A stretch of 64,000 nucleotides of DNA from RUG714 sp964623515 (lineage in GTDB: Bacteria; Bacillota; Clostridia; Oscillospirales; Acutalibacteraceae). The translations under genes were made by a program, and so were the position numbers. The DNA lies in contig CAZURV010000003.1 in NCBI GenBank assembly GCA_964623515.1, forward strand, positions 1 through 64,000, in the 5' to 3' direction. Under the pieces are notes generated by a model that saw nothing but the letters and a program-made list of their open reading frames with translations, was not told the DNA's origin and did not search any database. Of this stretch, positions 1 through 8,174 are shown in pieces (the first letter of the stretch is position 1; every line of letters begins with the position of its first letter).

Positions 1-96
1 AGAGCAGAGATTGTCAGAAAGAAGGTAGAAATCTGCGCAAGCTTTGCCTGGCAAGTTGTATCTTTAACACCTTTTGATTTTTCCCATATTTTTTGA
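1..96 (+). CDS. C-terminal tail of an unidentified ORF (partial)
   Basis: Frame 1 is open from the window edge to a TGA at 94-96 and gives about 31 residues beginning RAEIVRKKVEICASF. The composition is plausible for protein, but I do not recognise a family. It lies just beyond the point where the facing ArdC-like gene loses its expected C-terminus, so it could be the end of a mobile-element gene. That is inference. An open frame of this length can also occur by chance. Confidence 0.25.
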   Translation, partial: RAEIVRKKVEICASFAWQVVSLTPFDFSHIF

Positions 97-105
97 TTTT
101 GCCTG

Positions 106-822
106 CTACCGGAGGGGTTCACGCAAATTATAGCAAACTGAATAAAAACTATAATGCATCAATGCGTGAGAGAGTTCGTGCGTAAGCGTGGAAAGCCTGC
201 CGCTGTCTTCTAAAAGATTTGAAATTGTAACGGTATTATTTAATCTATTATAATATCCGCGCTGTCCTGCATTTAACGGCGAATACTCAACAGCTACGCC
301 GATACTGTTACAGTATTTTTCAACTCCTTCACAAAGCAGAGAATGTTTTTCTGAAGCAGTCCCTATACCCAGAATTTCAGGGTAATTCTCCGGAGGACAA
401 TTTGTTTGAGAAATATCAAAAACAGAGCCGATTTTAAAACGCAAAGGCTGTTTTGTTTTTATATTTCCTTTTTTTATTTCTTCTTTAATTTTTTTCGGTG
501 CTTTAGAAATTTTCCGCCAATCGTTATTTTCGGGATCTTTATATAAAGTTACGGTCGTTGGTACAAAGATTTTCATCCCTTTTTGACCTTTTAAAACGGA
601 ATAACCCATTGATTTAAATTTATTGAAGCTTCCGACAAATTGCGCTCCCTCGTTTCGCTGTGCAATCAGAATACGGTTATCAAGCGAATATTCATAAAAC
701 CGAGATGAAAATTTTAAAAATTCTGTTATTCCTTCAGGGTGATTTTTCCATTCATCTATTAAAGATTTAATTTGATTATGTAATTGAGTTCTTTTTTCAT
801 CATATTGTTTAGTTGTTTCCAT
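106..822 (-). pseudogene. ArdC-like antirestriction protein, C-terminally truncated
   Basis: A 238-residue product. The N-terminal ~120 residues resemble the ArdC-type ssDNA-binding domain carried by plasmids and conjugative elements (LDNRILIAQRN, then FKSMGYSVLKGQKGMKIFVP). Near residues 216-224 is HELSHALMH, an HExxH zinc-metallopeptidase motif. Family members normally continue well past this motif with a third zinc ligand and a helical tail. Here only 15 unrelated-looking residues follow before TAG, so the active site is probably incomplete. The ATG at 822 has a GGAAAG ribosome site a few bases upstream. ArdC-type proteins protect incoming DNA from restriction, and the truncation suggests a decayed element. 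Truncation by insertion or rearrangement near position 150 is inferred. Confidence 0.65.
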
Positions 823-1010
823 TTTATTACTCTTTCCTTTTTTTCGACCAATGTATTGACATTTTTAATATTATTGGATATAATATCAGTGTAGTCGATA
901 GATGCTTCTACCTCGGACGATTGGAGTCCGAGAGACTTGAGCAATCTATTGGCTCTTTTTTTATTGCAGCCGATGAGATTGTGTTTGTTTAGCTGAGTGT
1001 TGATATAATC
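759..1010 (-). pseudogene. remnant of an unidentified upstream ORF
   Basis: The minus strand stays open from the edge of the repeat copy at 1011 into the ArdC-like gene. It encodes a protein-like, lysine- and asparagine-rich stretch (DYINTQLNKHNL, KKRANRLLKSLG, SSEVEASIDYTDIIS). It has no convincing start, and the frame runs straight into the structured repeat, as if the 5' part had been lost. Its last 64 bases overlap the ArdC-like start, so the true end may have been earlier and frameshifted. The family is not recognised; an accessory gene of the same element is possible. Confidence 0.3.
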
Positions 1011-1178
1011 TATTCGCCGATGTCCCCCGCCTCTTAGGCGGCAGGGTCTTTTTCAGATTTCAGTGGGAGTGACAATCTCCCACTGAAACCCTGAGGAGCG
1101 AACGCTCCCTGCGCAGGTTGCAATCGTTCGCAAGCCCCGTTTCAAGCGAGCTTGATGGAGCACTGCTCCGATTTAAAT
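1011..1178 (+). repeat. structured interspersed repeat, copy 1
   Basis: First of six intergenic copies of a ~165-bp element running from TATTCGCCGATG to CCGATTTAAAT. Hairpins in order: CCGCCT/AGGCGG; an outer CAGGGT/ACCCTG enclosing TTCAGTGGGAG/CTCCCACTGAA (perfect here); GGAGCG/CGCTCC; TTGC/GCAA; TCAAG/CTTGA; GGAGC/GCTCC; then the palindrome ATTTAAAT. This copy abuts the ORF remnant ending at 1010. No open reading frame is supported within it. Confidence 0.9.
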
Positions 1179-1305
1179 CATGATGAAAGAAATGCAGGGT
1201 TTGACTTAAACCACTGCGTTCAATTTGAAAAAACATATAAAATATGATATGATTATTGAAATTGTTTTTCAGCGGTTTAAATGATTTAGGGTTTGTGGGT
1301 TCAGT

Positions 1306-2295
1306 ATGAGAAAAAAGAAAGTCTTAAAAATTATTTTTCCCGCCGTTTTTATAGTTGCGGCGGTTATCGTACTTTACTGCGTAATTTCAAATCATGCTTT
1401 GTCATCCAATAAAAATCTCAAAGGCAAAGTGATAGGATACCTTCCGTATTATTCAACGGAATATATTGACAGCGTGGATTTTTCAGCAATTACACATTTG
1501 AACATTGCTTTTACAAATCCCGATGAAAACGGCAGACTTTACAACAACATAGGTGAAGAAACGCTTAAAAATATTGTGAAGAAATGCCATGACAACAACG
1601 TTTATGCAATTGCGTCATTCGGAGGCGGCGCTATTTCAAGCACGAATTACAATAAGTTGATGCGCAACAATCCCTCAGGTATACAAGAAATAAATAAAAA
1701 GATACTCGATTATGTAAACAAATACGATTTGGACGGCGTGGACATCGATTTTGAATTTATTGCGTCAAGCCCTGCATGGGAATATTTTGAAGACTGGATG
1801 ATTGCACTGCGGAAGATGTGCGATAAAAATAATCTTATCCTTTCTGCGGCGGTTGCTTCATGGTACGGAGACAACATTACGGACAAGGCGATGGACTGCT
1901 TTGATTATATATGCGTGATGGCTTATGATAATAATGCTTCGTCTGAAAATCATTCGCTGTATGATTATGCTGTAAAAGAAATGCAATATTATACAGAGCA
2001 GCGTTCTATAGAAAAAAAACGCCTTGTACTTGGCGTTCCGTTTTATGGATATAAATATACGGATTCCGGCGAGATGGACTGGAACTCCGGTGCGTCTTAC
2101 AGATATATACTTTCAAAAGACAACGGAGCGAAAAACGGTGATTATTCAAACGGCTATGCTTATAACGGACCGGATACAATTAAGCAAAAAGCGGAATTTT
2201 CGCTTGAATACGGTGGAATTATGTGTTGGGAGCTTTCACAGGACGCCGACGGAAAAGACAGCCTGTTGAGCGTAATAAAAAAAGTATATTCATAG
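1306..2295 (+). CDS. glycoside hydrolase family 18 protein, membrane-anchored or secreted
   Basis: A 329-residue protein with a basic N-terminus and one hydrophobic segment (about residues 8-28) serving as signal or anchor, followed by a TIM-barrel GH18 domain. The catalytic signature DxxDxDxE appears as DGVDIDFE at about 143-150, with E150 as the predicted acid. SFGGG near residue 105 is the usual conserved strand, and MAYD and MCWELSQD follow in the expected order. GH18 enzymes cleave chitin or other N-acetylglucosamine-containing glycans, including peptidoglycan in spore-former relatives (SleL/YaaH type). No LysM or carbohydrate-binding module is present, so the substrate is open. The start ATG has only a weak ribosome site. 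Confidence 0.85.
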   Translation: MRKKKVLKIIFPAVFIVAAVIVLYCVISNHALSSNKNLKGKVIGYLPYYSTEYIDSVDFSAITHLNIAFTNPDENGRLYNNIGEETLKNIVKKCHDNNVYAIASFGGGAISSTNYNKLMRNNPSGIQEINKKILDYVNKYDLDGVDIDFEFIASSPAWEYFEDWMIALRKMCDKNNLILSAAVASWYGDNITDKAMDCFDYICVMAYDNNASSENHSLYDYAVKEMQYYTEQRSIEKKRLVLGVPFYGYKYTDSGEMDWNSGASYRYILSKDNGAKNGDYSNGYAYNGPDTIKQKAEFSLEYGGIMCWELSQDADGKDSLLSVIKKVYS

Positions 2296-2400
2296 TTGCT
2301 TGAACCGGGCGGAAGAAACATCACTTAGGCCAAGGTGTTCTTGCCTCAAAGGCGGCGGAGTTCATATTCACTTTTCGTATATATTGTTTTGGGAGAAATT

Positions 2401-3336
2401 ATGGGGAAACTTTCTGATTATAAAATCGGTGGTAAATCGTTTGCACTTGCACTTGCGGGAGGCGGCATAAGGGGATTTGCACAGATTCCGATATTTGAAA
2501 TTCTTGAAAAGCACGGTTTTGTACCGTCTATGGTTTCGGGAACGTCCATAGGTTCTTTTGTTGCGGCGCTTGTGGCAATGGAACTCAGTTCCGAAGAAAT
2601 TTATACAATATTCGGCGATTTTGAAAAAAGATTTATTGAAGATAAAACTTTTGTTCATCCAACTATAAGTGCGATAAAACCTACAAAGAATAAGATAAAC
2701 GGTTTTGTGGATGGCGCACCTCTTGAAAAGATGGTCGACGATCTGTTTGCGCAGTATGGCGCAGAAATGATGAACGATATAAAAAAACCGCTCGTTATTG
2801 TTTCTGTAGATTCTGTGAGCGGAAGGCTGGTTTATTTTACCAATGTGGAAGATTTATCGCCGGGCAGGGAGAATACTCAAGTTGTATATAATGCCAAAAT
2901 CAGCGAGGCAATTCGTGCATCGTGTGCTTTTCCGGGAGTGCTGAATGCAAAGGAATACGGAGATATGCAGTTGATTGACGGCGGCGTGAGAATGAATCTG
3001 CCCGTTGAACCTCTCAGGGATATGGGAGCCAAACGCGTTATGAGCCTTACAATGCGTGCGAAGATGGAAGAGTTTCAGTCAAGAAGCGCGGCACGTACAT
3101 TGAAAAGGGCTTATAGTATTATGTCTGCGGAAATGCTCGAACTGCAAATCCGCAAAAGTGATTTCAATATTAATCTTGACGTAGGCGAGATAAAAGCGTT
3201 TGATATCGGAAAAGGAAGCATTATTTATGACAGAGCGTCTGAAATTGCAAAGAAAAGGGAAGAAGATATTGTGGCTTTTTGTACACCTGAAAACAAATTG
3301 ATGCGTTATTTACATAAAATCTTAAGGAGAAAATAA
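2401..3336 (+). CDS. patatin-like phospholipase
   Basis: A 311-residue protein. The start is the ATG at 2401, preceded by GGGAG at 2391. A GTG at 2335 in frame has no ribosome site and would add an unlikely leader. The patatin features are all visible: the glycine-rich oxyanion loop GGGIRG at about 20-25, the nucleophile elbow GTSIG with Ser49, and DGG near residue 193 supplying the catalytic Asp. It is predicted to be a cytoplasmic or membrane-associated lipid acyl hydrolase of the RssA/YchK group. The next gene starts two bases after its stop, so the two are co-transcribed and probably translationally coupled. Confidence 0.85.
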   Translation: MGKLSDYKIGGKSFALALAGGGIRGFAQIPIFEILEKHGFVPSMVSGTSIGSFVAALVAMELSSEEIYTIFGDFEKRFIEDKTFVHPTISAIKPTKNKINGFVDGAPLEKMVDDLFAQYGAEMMNDIKKPLVIVSVDSVSGRLVYFTNVEDLSPGRENTQVVYNAKISEAIRASCAFPGVLNAKEYGDMQLIDGGVRMNLPVEPLRDMGAKRVMSLTMRAKMEEFQSRSAARTLKRAYSIMSAEMLELQIRKSDFNINLDVGEIKAFDIGKGSIIYDRASEIAKKREEDIVAFCTPENKLMRYLHKILRRK

Positions 3337-3337
3337 A

Positions 3338-3865
3338 ATGGATGAAATAGTTGTGGTAACCAGAAGAAAAAAGTGGCCCGTACTGCTGTATTCGGCAATA
3401 TGCGCTTTGGTGGGGCTTGCGTTTATCATATTTAATAAAACGGCGCTTAATGTTTTCGGCATTATTTTGGGCGGACTGCTGCTGATTCTCGGAATTTCGG
3501 TTGTTGTCGCTTTTCTTTCGTGTAAGGGGGCCAAGAGCACGTTCAGCCTTGCACTTGGCATAATAGTGATTCTTGCAGGAATTATTGTTCTGGTAAAGAA
3601 TAACGCTGTAGTTAATTTTGCAGGATATATTTTTGCAACTTATGTTTTGGTACACGGTTGTATCATGCTTTATTTTGCTTATGAAGATAAACAAGCGAAT
3701 GTGGTGAACTGGAAGATTACTTTGTTCTTCGGCATAGCACTCGTTATAGCGGCTGTTTTAATGTTTTTATTTATTGATAAATTTAAAGCGGCAACAGCGG
3801 TTGTGGTTGGAATTATGCTGATAATCAACGCGGGACTTGATATCGTTTCCGCTTTTATAAAATAA
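3338..3865 (+). CDS. DUF308/HdeD-like membrane protein
   Basis: A 175-residue, very hydrophobic protein with about six membrane helices arranged as repeated pairs and short loops. Examples are the segments around LYSAICALVGLAFIIF and LFFGIALVIAAVLMFLF. This pattern matches the DUF308 (HdeD-like) family, whose biochemical function is generally unknown. The ribosome site AGGAGA lies at the very end of the patatin gene. Pairing with a phospholipase hints at a membrane-lipid context, but that is inference only. Confidence 0.7.
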   Translation: MDEIVVVTRRKKWPVLLYSAICALVGLAFIIFNKTALNVFGIILGGLLLILGISVVVAFLSCKGAKSTFSLALGIIVILAGIIVLVKNNAVVNFAGYIFATYVLVHGCIMLYFAYEDKQANVVNWKITLFFGIALVIAAVLMFLFIDKFKAATAVVVGIMLIINAGLDIVSAFIK

Positions 3866-3907
3866 GGTTAAGTTTTCGTATTGTCCGATTCGTATTCATA
3901 AACCTGA

Positions 3908-3945
3908 AAGACGTCGGCGGAATATATTCCGCCGACGTCTTTTCG
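3908..3945. terminator. bidirectional intrinsic terminator
   Basis: A perfect inverted repeat GACGTCGGCGGAA/TTCCGCCGACGTC with a short AT loop, followed by TTTT on the plus strand and flanked by As on the other side. It lies between the converging DUF308 and dCMP deaminase genes and can stop both. Confidence 0.85.
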
Positions 3946-3954
3946 TTTTTTGGC

Positions 3955-4443
3955 TTATTTTTTATATTTTATTGTTATTTCATCTATATTTCCCGAAAAG
4001 CGTTCCAATTCAATCCCGGCTGAGTGAAGCATACGTTTTGAAGCGATAACGTTGTCTGCTTCCGCATATTTATCTTCCAGATAAATGATTTTTTTTATAC
4101 CGCTTTGAATAATTGCTTTTGCGCATTCATTGCAGGGGAACAGAGATACATATGCGGTGCATCCGTCCAGTGAACCGCTACGGTTATTGAGTATGGCGTT
4201 CAGTTCCGCATGACATACATACGGATATTTGGTTTCAAGCGTTTCTCCGCTACGTTCCCACGGATATTCGTCATCGTTGCATCCTGCAGGCATACCGTTG
4301 TATCCGACACTCATAATCCGCTTTTCTTGATTCACAATACAGCACCCTACCTGTGTGCCCGGGTCCTTTGAACGCATACTGCTCATCAGAGCGATGCCCA
4401 TGAAATATTCATCCCAACTTATGTAATCTGTTCTTTTTGACAT
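3955..4443 (-). CDS. dCMP deaminase (ComEB-like)
   Basis: A 162-residue zinc-dependent deaminase. The ATG at 4443 is chosen because GAGGTG sits six bases upstream; a TTG at 4455 in frame would start inside that ribosome site. The zinc motifs are CHAELNA (His and catalytic Glu) and PCNEC (two Cys). GTQVGCCIV and SVGYNGMP match the dCMP deaminase group, which makes dUMP from dCMP for thymidylate synthesis. ComEB of Bacillus is the nearest named relative. It is transcribed alone, with the shared terminator downstream. Confidence 0.85.
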   Translation of the reverse strand: MSKRTDYISWDEYFMGIALMSSMRSKDPGTQVGCCIVNQEKRIMSVGYNGMPAGCNDDEYPWERSGETLETKYPYVCHAELNAILNNRSGSLDGCTAYVSLFPCNECAKAIIQSGIKKIIYLEDKYAEADNVIASKRMLHSAGIELERFSGNIDEITIKYKK

Positions 4444-4456
4444 TTTGCACCTCAAA

Positions 4457-4640
4457 TTTTAAACCAAAAGGGATAAAAGGGCTAAAGATTCCCTTATGCT
4501 TGTTTAAAAGCTTTGGAATACGGGCAACATGCCGTGTTTGCCCAACTGTGCCTGAGGAAAAGTTCTTGCTTTACAAAACCGCCTGCATCTGAAATGCATT
4601 TTTATCAGGCTGTTCCTCTTTGTTCCTATTTAGTTTAAAT
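4457..4640. repeat. degenerate AT-rich repeat, family B copy 1, inverted ends
   Basis: The left end reads TTTAAACCAAAAGGGATAAA. The right end, read on the minus strand, is TTTAAACTAAATAGGAACAA. Over 25 positions the two ends agree at about 19, a terminal inverted repeat. Internal inverted repeats include GGGCAA/TTGCCC and GAGGAA/TTCCTC. No coding frame is evident. It resembles a small non-autonomous element (MITE-like), but it could also be a structured leader. Confidence 0.5.
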
Positions 4641-5155
4641 CGAATATGATTCTATATAAAATAAAATAACACAAACTTTATATAGTTTCAAGATTTTATT
4701 GTTATTTGGGAAATAATGTGTTAAAATATTTTTTAATATATTTAAATTAAGAAGTATTCCCTTCCTGAAGCAATGGCATTTTTAATTTTCCGCGTGGGTA
4801 CAATTTTTTGCGGAAAGCGCTTTATTGGTCGCATCGGATACGGATAAAAAGGTTTTGGAAAACAAAACGAATATTTGTTTTAAAGCCTTGAAATACGTCA
4901 GTATTCCCGCGCTTTTAACTGCATCTAAAAATTTTTGTTTTACAAAACTGTTTCACATCCAAGGCTCAACGAACTTGGATGCAGACCAGGGCAAAAACGC
5001 AGGCATACTTATAATTACGAATTTTTAACACAGTTCTGCGCCGAATCTGTAAATTTTGGGAAGTTCTTTCTTATGAAAATGCAAATACGCCTTTAGGATT
5101 TTCCCTATTTGGCTTAAATTATGGAGCAATTTTTATAAAAACGAGGTTATATATA
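4641..5155. other. gene-free stretch upstream of secA
   Basis: About 500 very AT-rich bases. No open frame here has both a ribosome site and protein-like content; the 67-codon frame at 4825-5028 looks like chance. The second half (4833-5120) is a diverged second copy of the family B repeat. The secA promoter must lie here or further upstream, but I could not pick a clear -35/-10 pair among the many AT runs. Confidence 0.5.
4833..5120. repeat. degenerate AT-rich repeat, family B copy 2
   Basis: Segments align in order with copy 1: GGATAAAAAGG at the left, then TTTAAAGCCTTGAAATACG (4878-4897, compare 4503-4522), then TTGTTTTACAAAACTG (4935-4951, compare 4566-4581). The right end is TTTAGGATTTTCCCTATTTG (5092-5111). 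A middle insertion carries a perfect hairpin, CATCCAAG/CTTGGATG. The boundaries are approximate. Confidence 0.45.
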
Positions 5156-7915
5156 ATGGGTTTAATGGAAAAATTATTCGGGAACTATTCTAAAAAGGAA
5201 GTTAAAAGAATACTTCCGGTAAGAGATAAGGTTCTGGCGCTTGAAGAAAAATATCAGGCTATGACCGATTCCGAACTGCAGGCGCAGACCAATATTTTGA
5301 AGAACCGTTTAAACAGCGGTGAAACGCTTGACGATATTCTGCCCGATGCGTTTGCAGTATGCCGTGAGGCTTCGTGGCGTGTTTTGGGAATGAAGCATTT
5401 TCCTGTTCAGGTTGTAGGTGGTATTATCTTGCATCAGGGGCGTATTGCCGAGATGAAAACAGGAGAAGGCAAAACGCTTGTGGCAACGCTCCCGGCATAT
5501 TTGAACGGCCTTACCGGTAACGGCGTTCATATTGTTACCGTTAACGATTATCTTGCGCGCAGAGACTCGGAATGGATGGGCAAGCTGTATAACTGGCTCG
5601 GGTTGAGCGTAGGGCTTATCATCCACGAAAAAGACGATGACCAGCGCAGAGAAGCATATGGCGCAGACATTACTTACGGAACAAACAATGAAATGGGATT
5701 TGATTATCTTCGAGACAATATGGTTGTTCATAAAAAGCGTAAAGTCCAGCAAAAGGGTCATAATTATGCCATTGTCGACGAGGTTGACTCCATACTGATA
5801 GATGAGGCGAGAACGCCTCTTATTATCAGCGGCAAGGGGGATGAATCGAGCGAACTGTATACACTGGCGGACCGTTTTGCAAAAAGCCTGCATAAAGTTA
5901 AAATCAAGGAGATGGAAGAAAAACAAGATGCGGACGATATCTATGAAGACGCAGATTATATCGTAGACGAAAAGGCAAAAACCGCAACGCTTACAAGACG
6001 CGGAACAGCAAAAGCGGAAGAGCATTTTCAAGTTAATAATCTTATGGATGCCGAAAATACCACGCTCCTTCATCATATTAACCAGGCAATCAAAGCCAAC
6101 GGCGTTATGACCAGAGACGTTGATTATGTTGTGAAAGACGGCGAAGTGCTTATCGTTGATGAATTTACCGGCCGTATTATGCTTGGCAGACGTTATAACG
6201 AAGGTCTGCATCAGGCAATTGAAGCAAAAGAGGGCGTTAAGGTTGAAAGCGAAAGCAAGACGCTTGCAACCATCACTTTTCAGAATTATTTCCGCCTTTA
6301 TGATAAACTTGCGGGTATGACGGGTACAGCGCAGACGGAGAGTGAGGAATTTCAGGAGATTTACAGCCTGGACGTTGTGGAAACTCCGACAAATAAGCCT
6401 GTTAAAAGAATAGATAATCCTGATGTTATTTACAGAACGGAGAAAGCAAAATTCAACGCCGTTATAAATCAAATCAGGGAATGTCATGAAAAAGGACAGC
6501 CGGTACTTGTCGGCACAATCAATATCGAAAAATCAGAACTGCTTTCCAAATATCTCAAAAAAGCTAAAATCAAGCATGAGGTACTCAATGCGAAACAGCA
6601 CGATCGTGAAGCGGCTATCATTGCACAGGCAGGTAAATACGGTGCAGTTACGATAGCAACAAATATGGCAGGGCGCGGAACCGATATTATGCTTGGCGGA
6701 AATGCGGAATTTCTTGCAAAAACCGAAATGGCAAAACAGGGGTATGAAGAGGAAATAATATCCGCTGCAACGGCGTATTTTGAAACAGAGGATGAAGAGA
6801 TTCTCAATGCGCGTAAAGCTTACCGTGAACTTGAGCAAAAATATAAAGATGATATAAAAGAAGAAGCGGATAAGGTCAGAGAAGCGGGGGGTTTGTATAT
6901 TCTCGGTACGGAGCGCCATGAATCCCGCCGTATTGACAACCAGCTCCGCGGACGATCGGGCCGTCAGGGAGACCCTGGTGAAAGCCGTTTCTTCCTCAGC
7001 CTTGAAGATGATTTGCTCAGGCTTTTCGGTGGCACGCGGATTGACAATATGATGGATATGCTGAACGTGGAAGAGGATATGCCCATCGAAAATAAAATGC
7101 TGTCAAATGCGATTGAGAACGCGCAGAAAAAAGTTGAGGGCAGAAATTTTGCAATCCGTAAACAGGTTCTGAAATATGACGATGTTATGAACAAGCAGAG
7201 AGAAATCATATACGACCAGAGAAATCAGGTGCTTGATGATATGGACCTGAAAGAAACGATTCTTAAAATGCTTGATGAAAACATTGCGGATACCGTCGTC
7301 AGTTACTGTAACGACAGCGTAAGTCCTACGGAGTGGAACATTCAGGGTTTGAAGGAAAAGTATTTCGGCTGGCTTACGGATGATAATGATTTTAATTACA
7401 GCGACACCGAACTGAAAGGACTCATTTCTTCAGATATAATCGAAATGCTTACCGAGCGCGGGCATGAACGGTATGAACAGAGAGAAAAAGAATTCGGAAG
7501 CGATCAAATGCGCGAGCTTGAAAGAATGGTTCTCCTGCGAAATGTCGATACGCACTGGATGGATCATATTGACGCTATGGAGGAGCTTAAGCGCGGTATA
7601 GGGCTGAGAGCTATGGCGCAGCATGATCCGGTGGTTGAGTTCAGACTTGAGGGTTTTGATATGTTTGATGAAATGACTGCCGCAATCAGAGAAGATACCG
7701 TGCGGATGATGTTCAATATCAGACTGCGCCGGGAAACTCCGATTGAACGCAAGCAGGTTGCCAAAGTTACGGCAACTTCGGGCGGTTCGGACGGAACTGA
7801 AAAAGCGAAACCCGTAAGGAAAGGCAAAAAAATCGGCCCCAATGATCCCTGTCCATGTGGAAGTGGGAAGAAGTATAAAAAGTGCTGCATGTACAAAGAT
7901 AAAGGCCTTGACTGA
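5156..7915 (+). CDS. secA: preprotein translocase ATPase SecA
   Basis: A 919-residue motor ATPase that drives preproteins through SecYEG. Walker A is in EMKTGEGKTLVA (about residue 100) and the DEAD-type Walker B is DEVDSILIDEARTPL. The preprotein cross-linking domain, second nucleotide-binding fold (GRGTDIMLGG; ERHESRRIDNQLRGRSGRQGD) and helical scaffold follow in order. The C-terminus carries the zinc-binding CPCGSGKKYKKCC tail that contacts SecB or ribosomes in other bacteria. The length is at the upper end for the family. The start ATG has GAGG nine bases upstream. Diverged repeats lie immediately before it. No clear intrinsic terminator follows. Confidence 0.97.
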   Translation: MGLMEKLFGNYSKKEVKRILPVRDKVLALEEKYQAMTDSELQAQTNILKNRLNSGETLDDILPDAFAVCREASWRVLGMKHFPVQVVGGIILHQGRIAEMKTGEGKTLVATLPAYLNGLTGNGVHIVTVNDYLARRDSEWMGKLYNWLGLSVGLIIHEKDDDQRREAYGADITYGTNNEMGFDYLRDNMVVHKKRKVQQKGHNYAIVDEVDSILIDEARTPLIISGKGDESSELYTLADRFAKSLHKVKIKEMEEKQDADDIYEDADYIVDEKAKTATLTRRGTAKAEEHFQVNNLMDAENTTLLHHINQAIKANGVMTRDVDYVVKDGEVLIVDEFTGRIMLGRRYNEGLHQAIEAKEGVKVESESKTLATITFQNYFRLYDKLAGMTGTAQTESEEFQEIYSLDVVETPTNKPVKRIDNPDVIYRTEKAKFNAVINQIRECHEKGQPVLVGTINIEKSELLSKYLKKAKIKHEVLNAKQHDREAAIIAQAGKYGAVTIATNMAGRGTDIMLGGNAEFLAKTEMAKQGYEEEIISAATAYFETEDEEILNARKAYRELEQKYKDDIKEEADKVREAGGLYILGTERHESRRIDNQLRGRSGRQGDPGESRFFLSLEDDLLRLFGGTRIDNMMDMLNVEEDMPIENKMLSNAIENAQKKVEGRNFAIRKQVLKYDDVMNKQREIIYDQRNQVLDDMDLKETILKMLDENIADTVVSYCNDSVSPTEWNIQGLKEKYFGWLTDDNDFNYSDTELKGLISSDIIEMLTERGHERYEQREKEFGSDQMRELERMVLLRNVDTHWMDHIDAMEELKRGIGLRAMAQHDPVVEFRLEGFDMFDEMTAAIREDTVRMMFNIRLRRETPIERKQVAKVTATSGGSDGTEKAKPVRKGKKIGPNDPCPCGSGKKYKKCCMYKDKGLD

Positions 7916-8174
7916 TAAATCAGGCAAAACTGCGGATATTCAAATTGTATGAATATTACAAAAATGTTACAAACTGACAGTTCATCTTTTCTTTCTTTTA
8001 AAAAAGTAATATAATTATTATTTGTTGATGTTATATTCTTCTGATTAGTTGAGAGAATAATAAAAGACAGTCAAAATGCAGGATAAGGCAGATCGAAACT
8101 GTTTGGAAACAGCGTTGGAAATCGTTGTTTCACTTCTTGTAAATTAAAAGATATTTTTGTATGGGAGGTTGCTC

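Noticed and set aside
1..150. Group II intron end in the ArdC-like gene
   Set aside because: The bases near the break (TTTGCGTGAACC on the minus strand) only loosely resemble a GUGYG start, and no domain V hairpin is seen.
4825..5028. 67-codon frame upstream of secA
   Set aside because: No ribosome site, and it lies inside a non-coding repeat copy.
5309..6487. 392-codon open frame on the minus strand inside secA
   Set aside because: It is antisense to a fully conserved SecA, has no ribosome site, and its Cys/Phe/Ile-rich content is typical of a codon-bias shadow.
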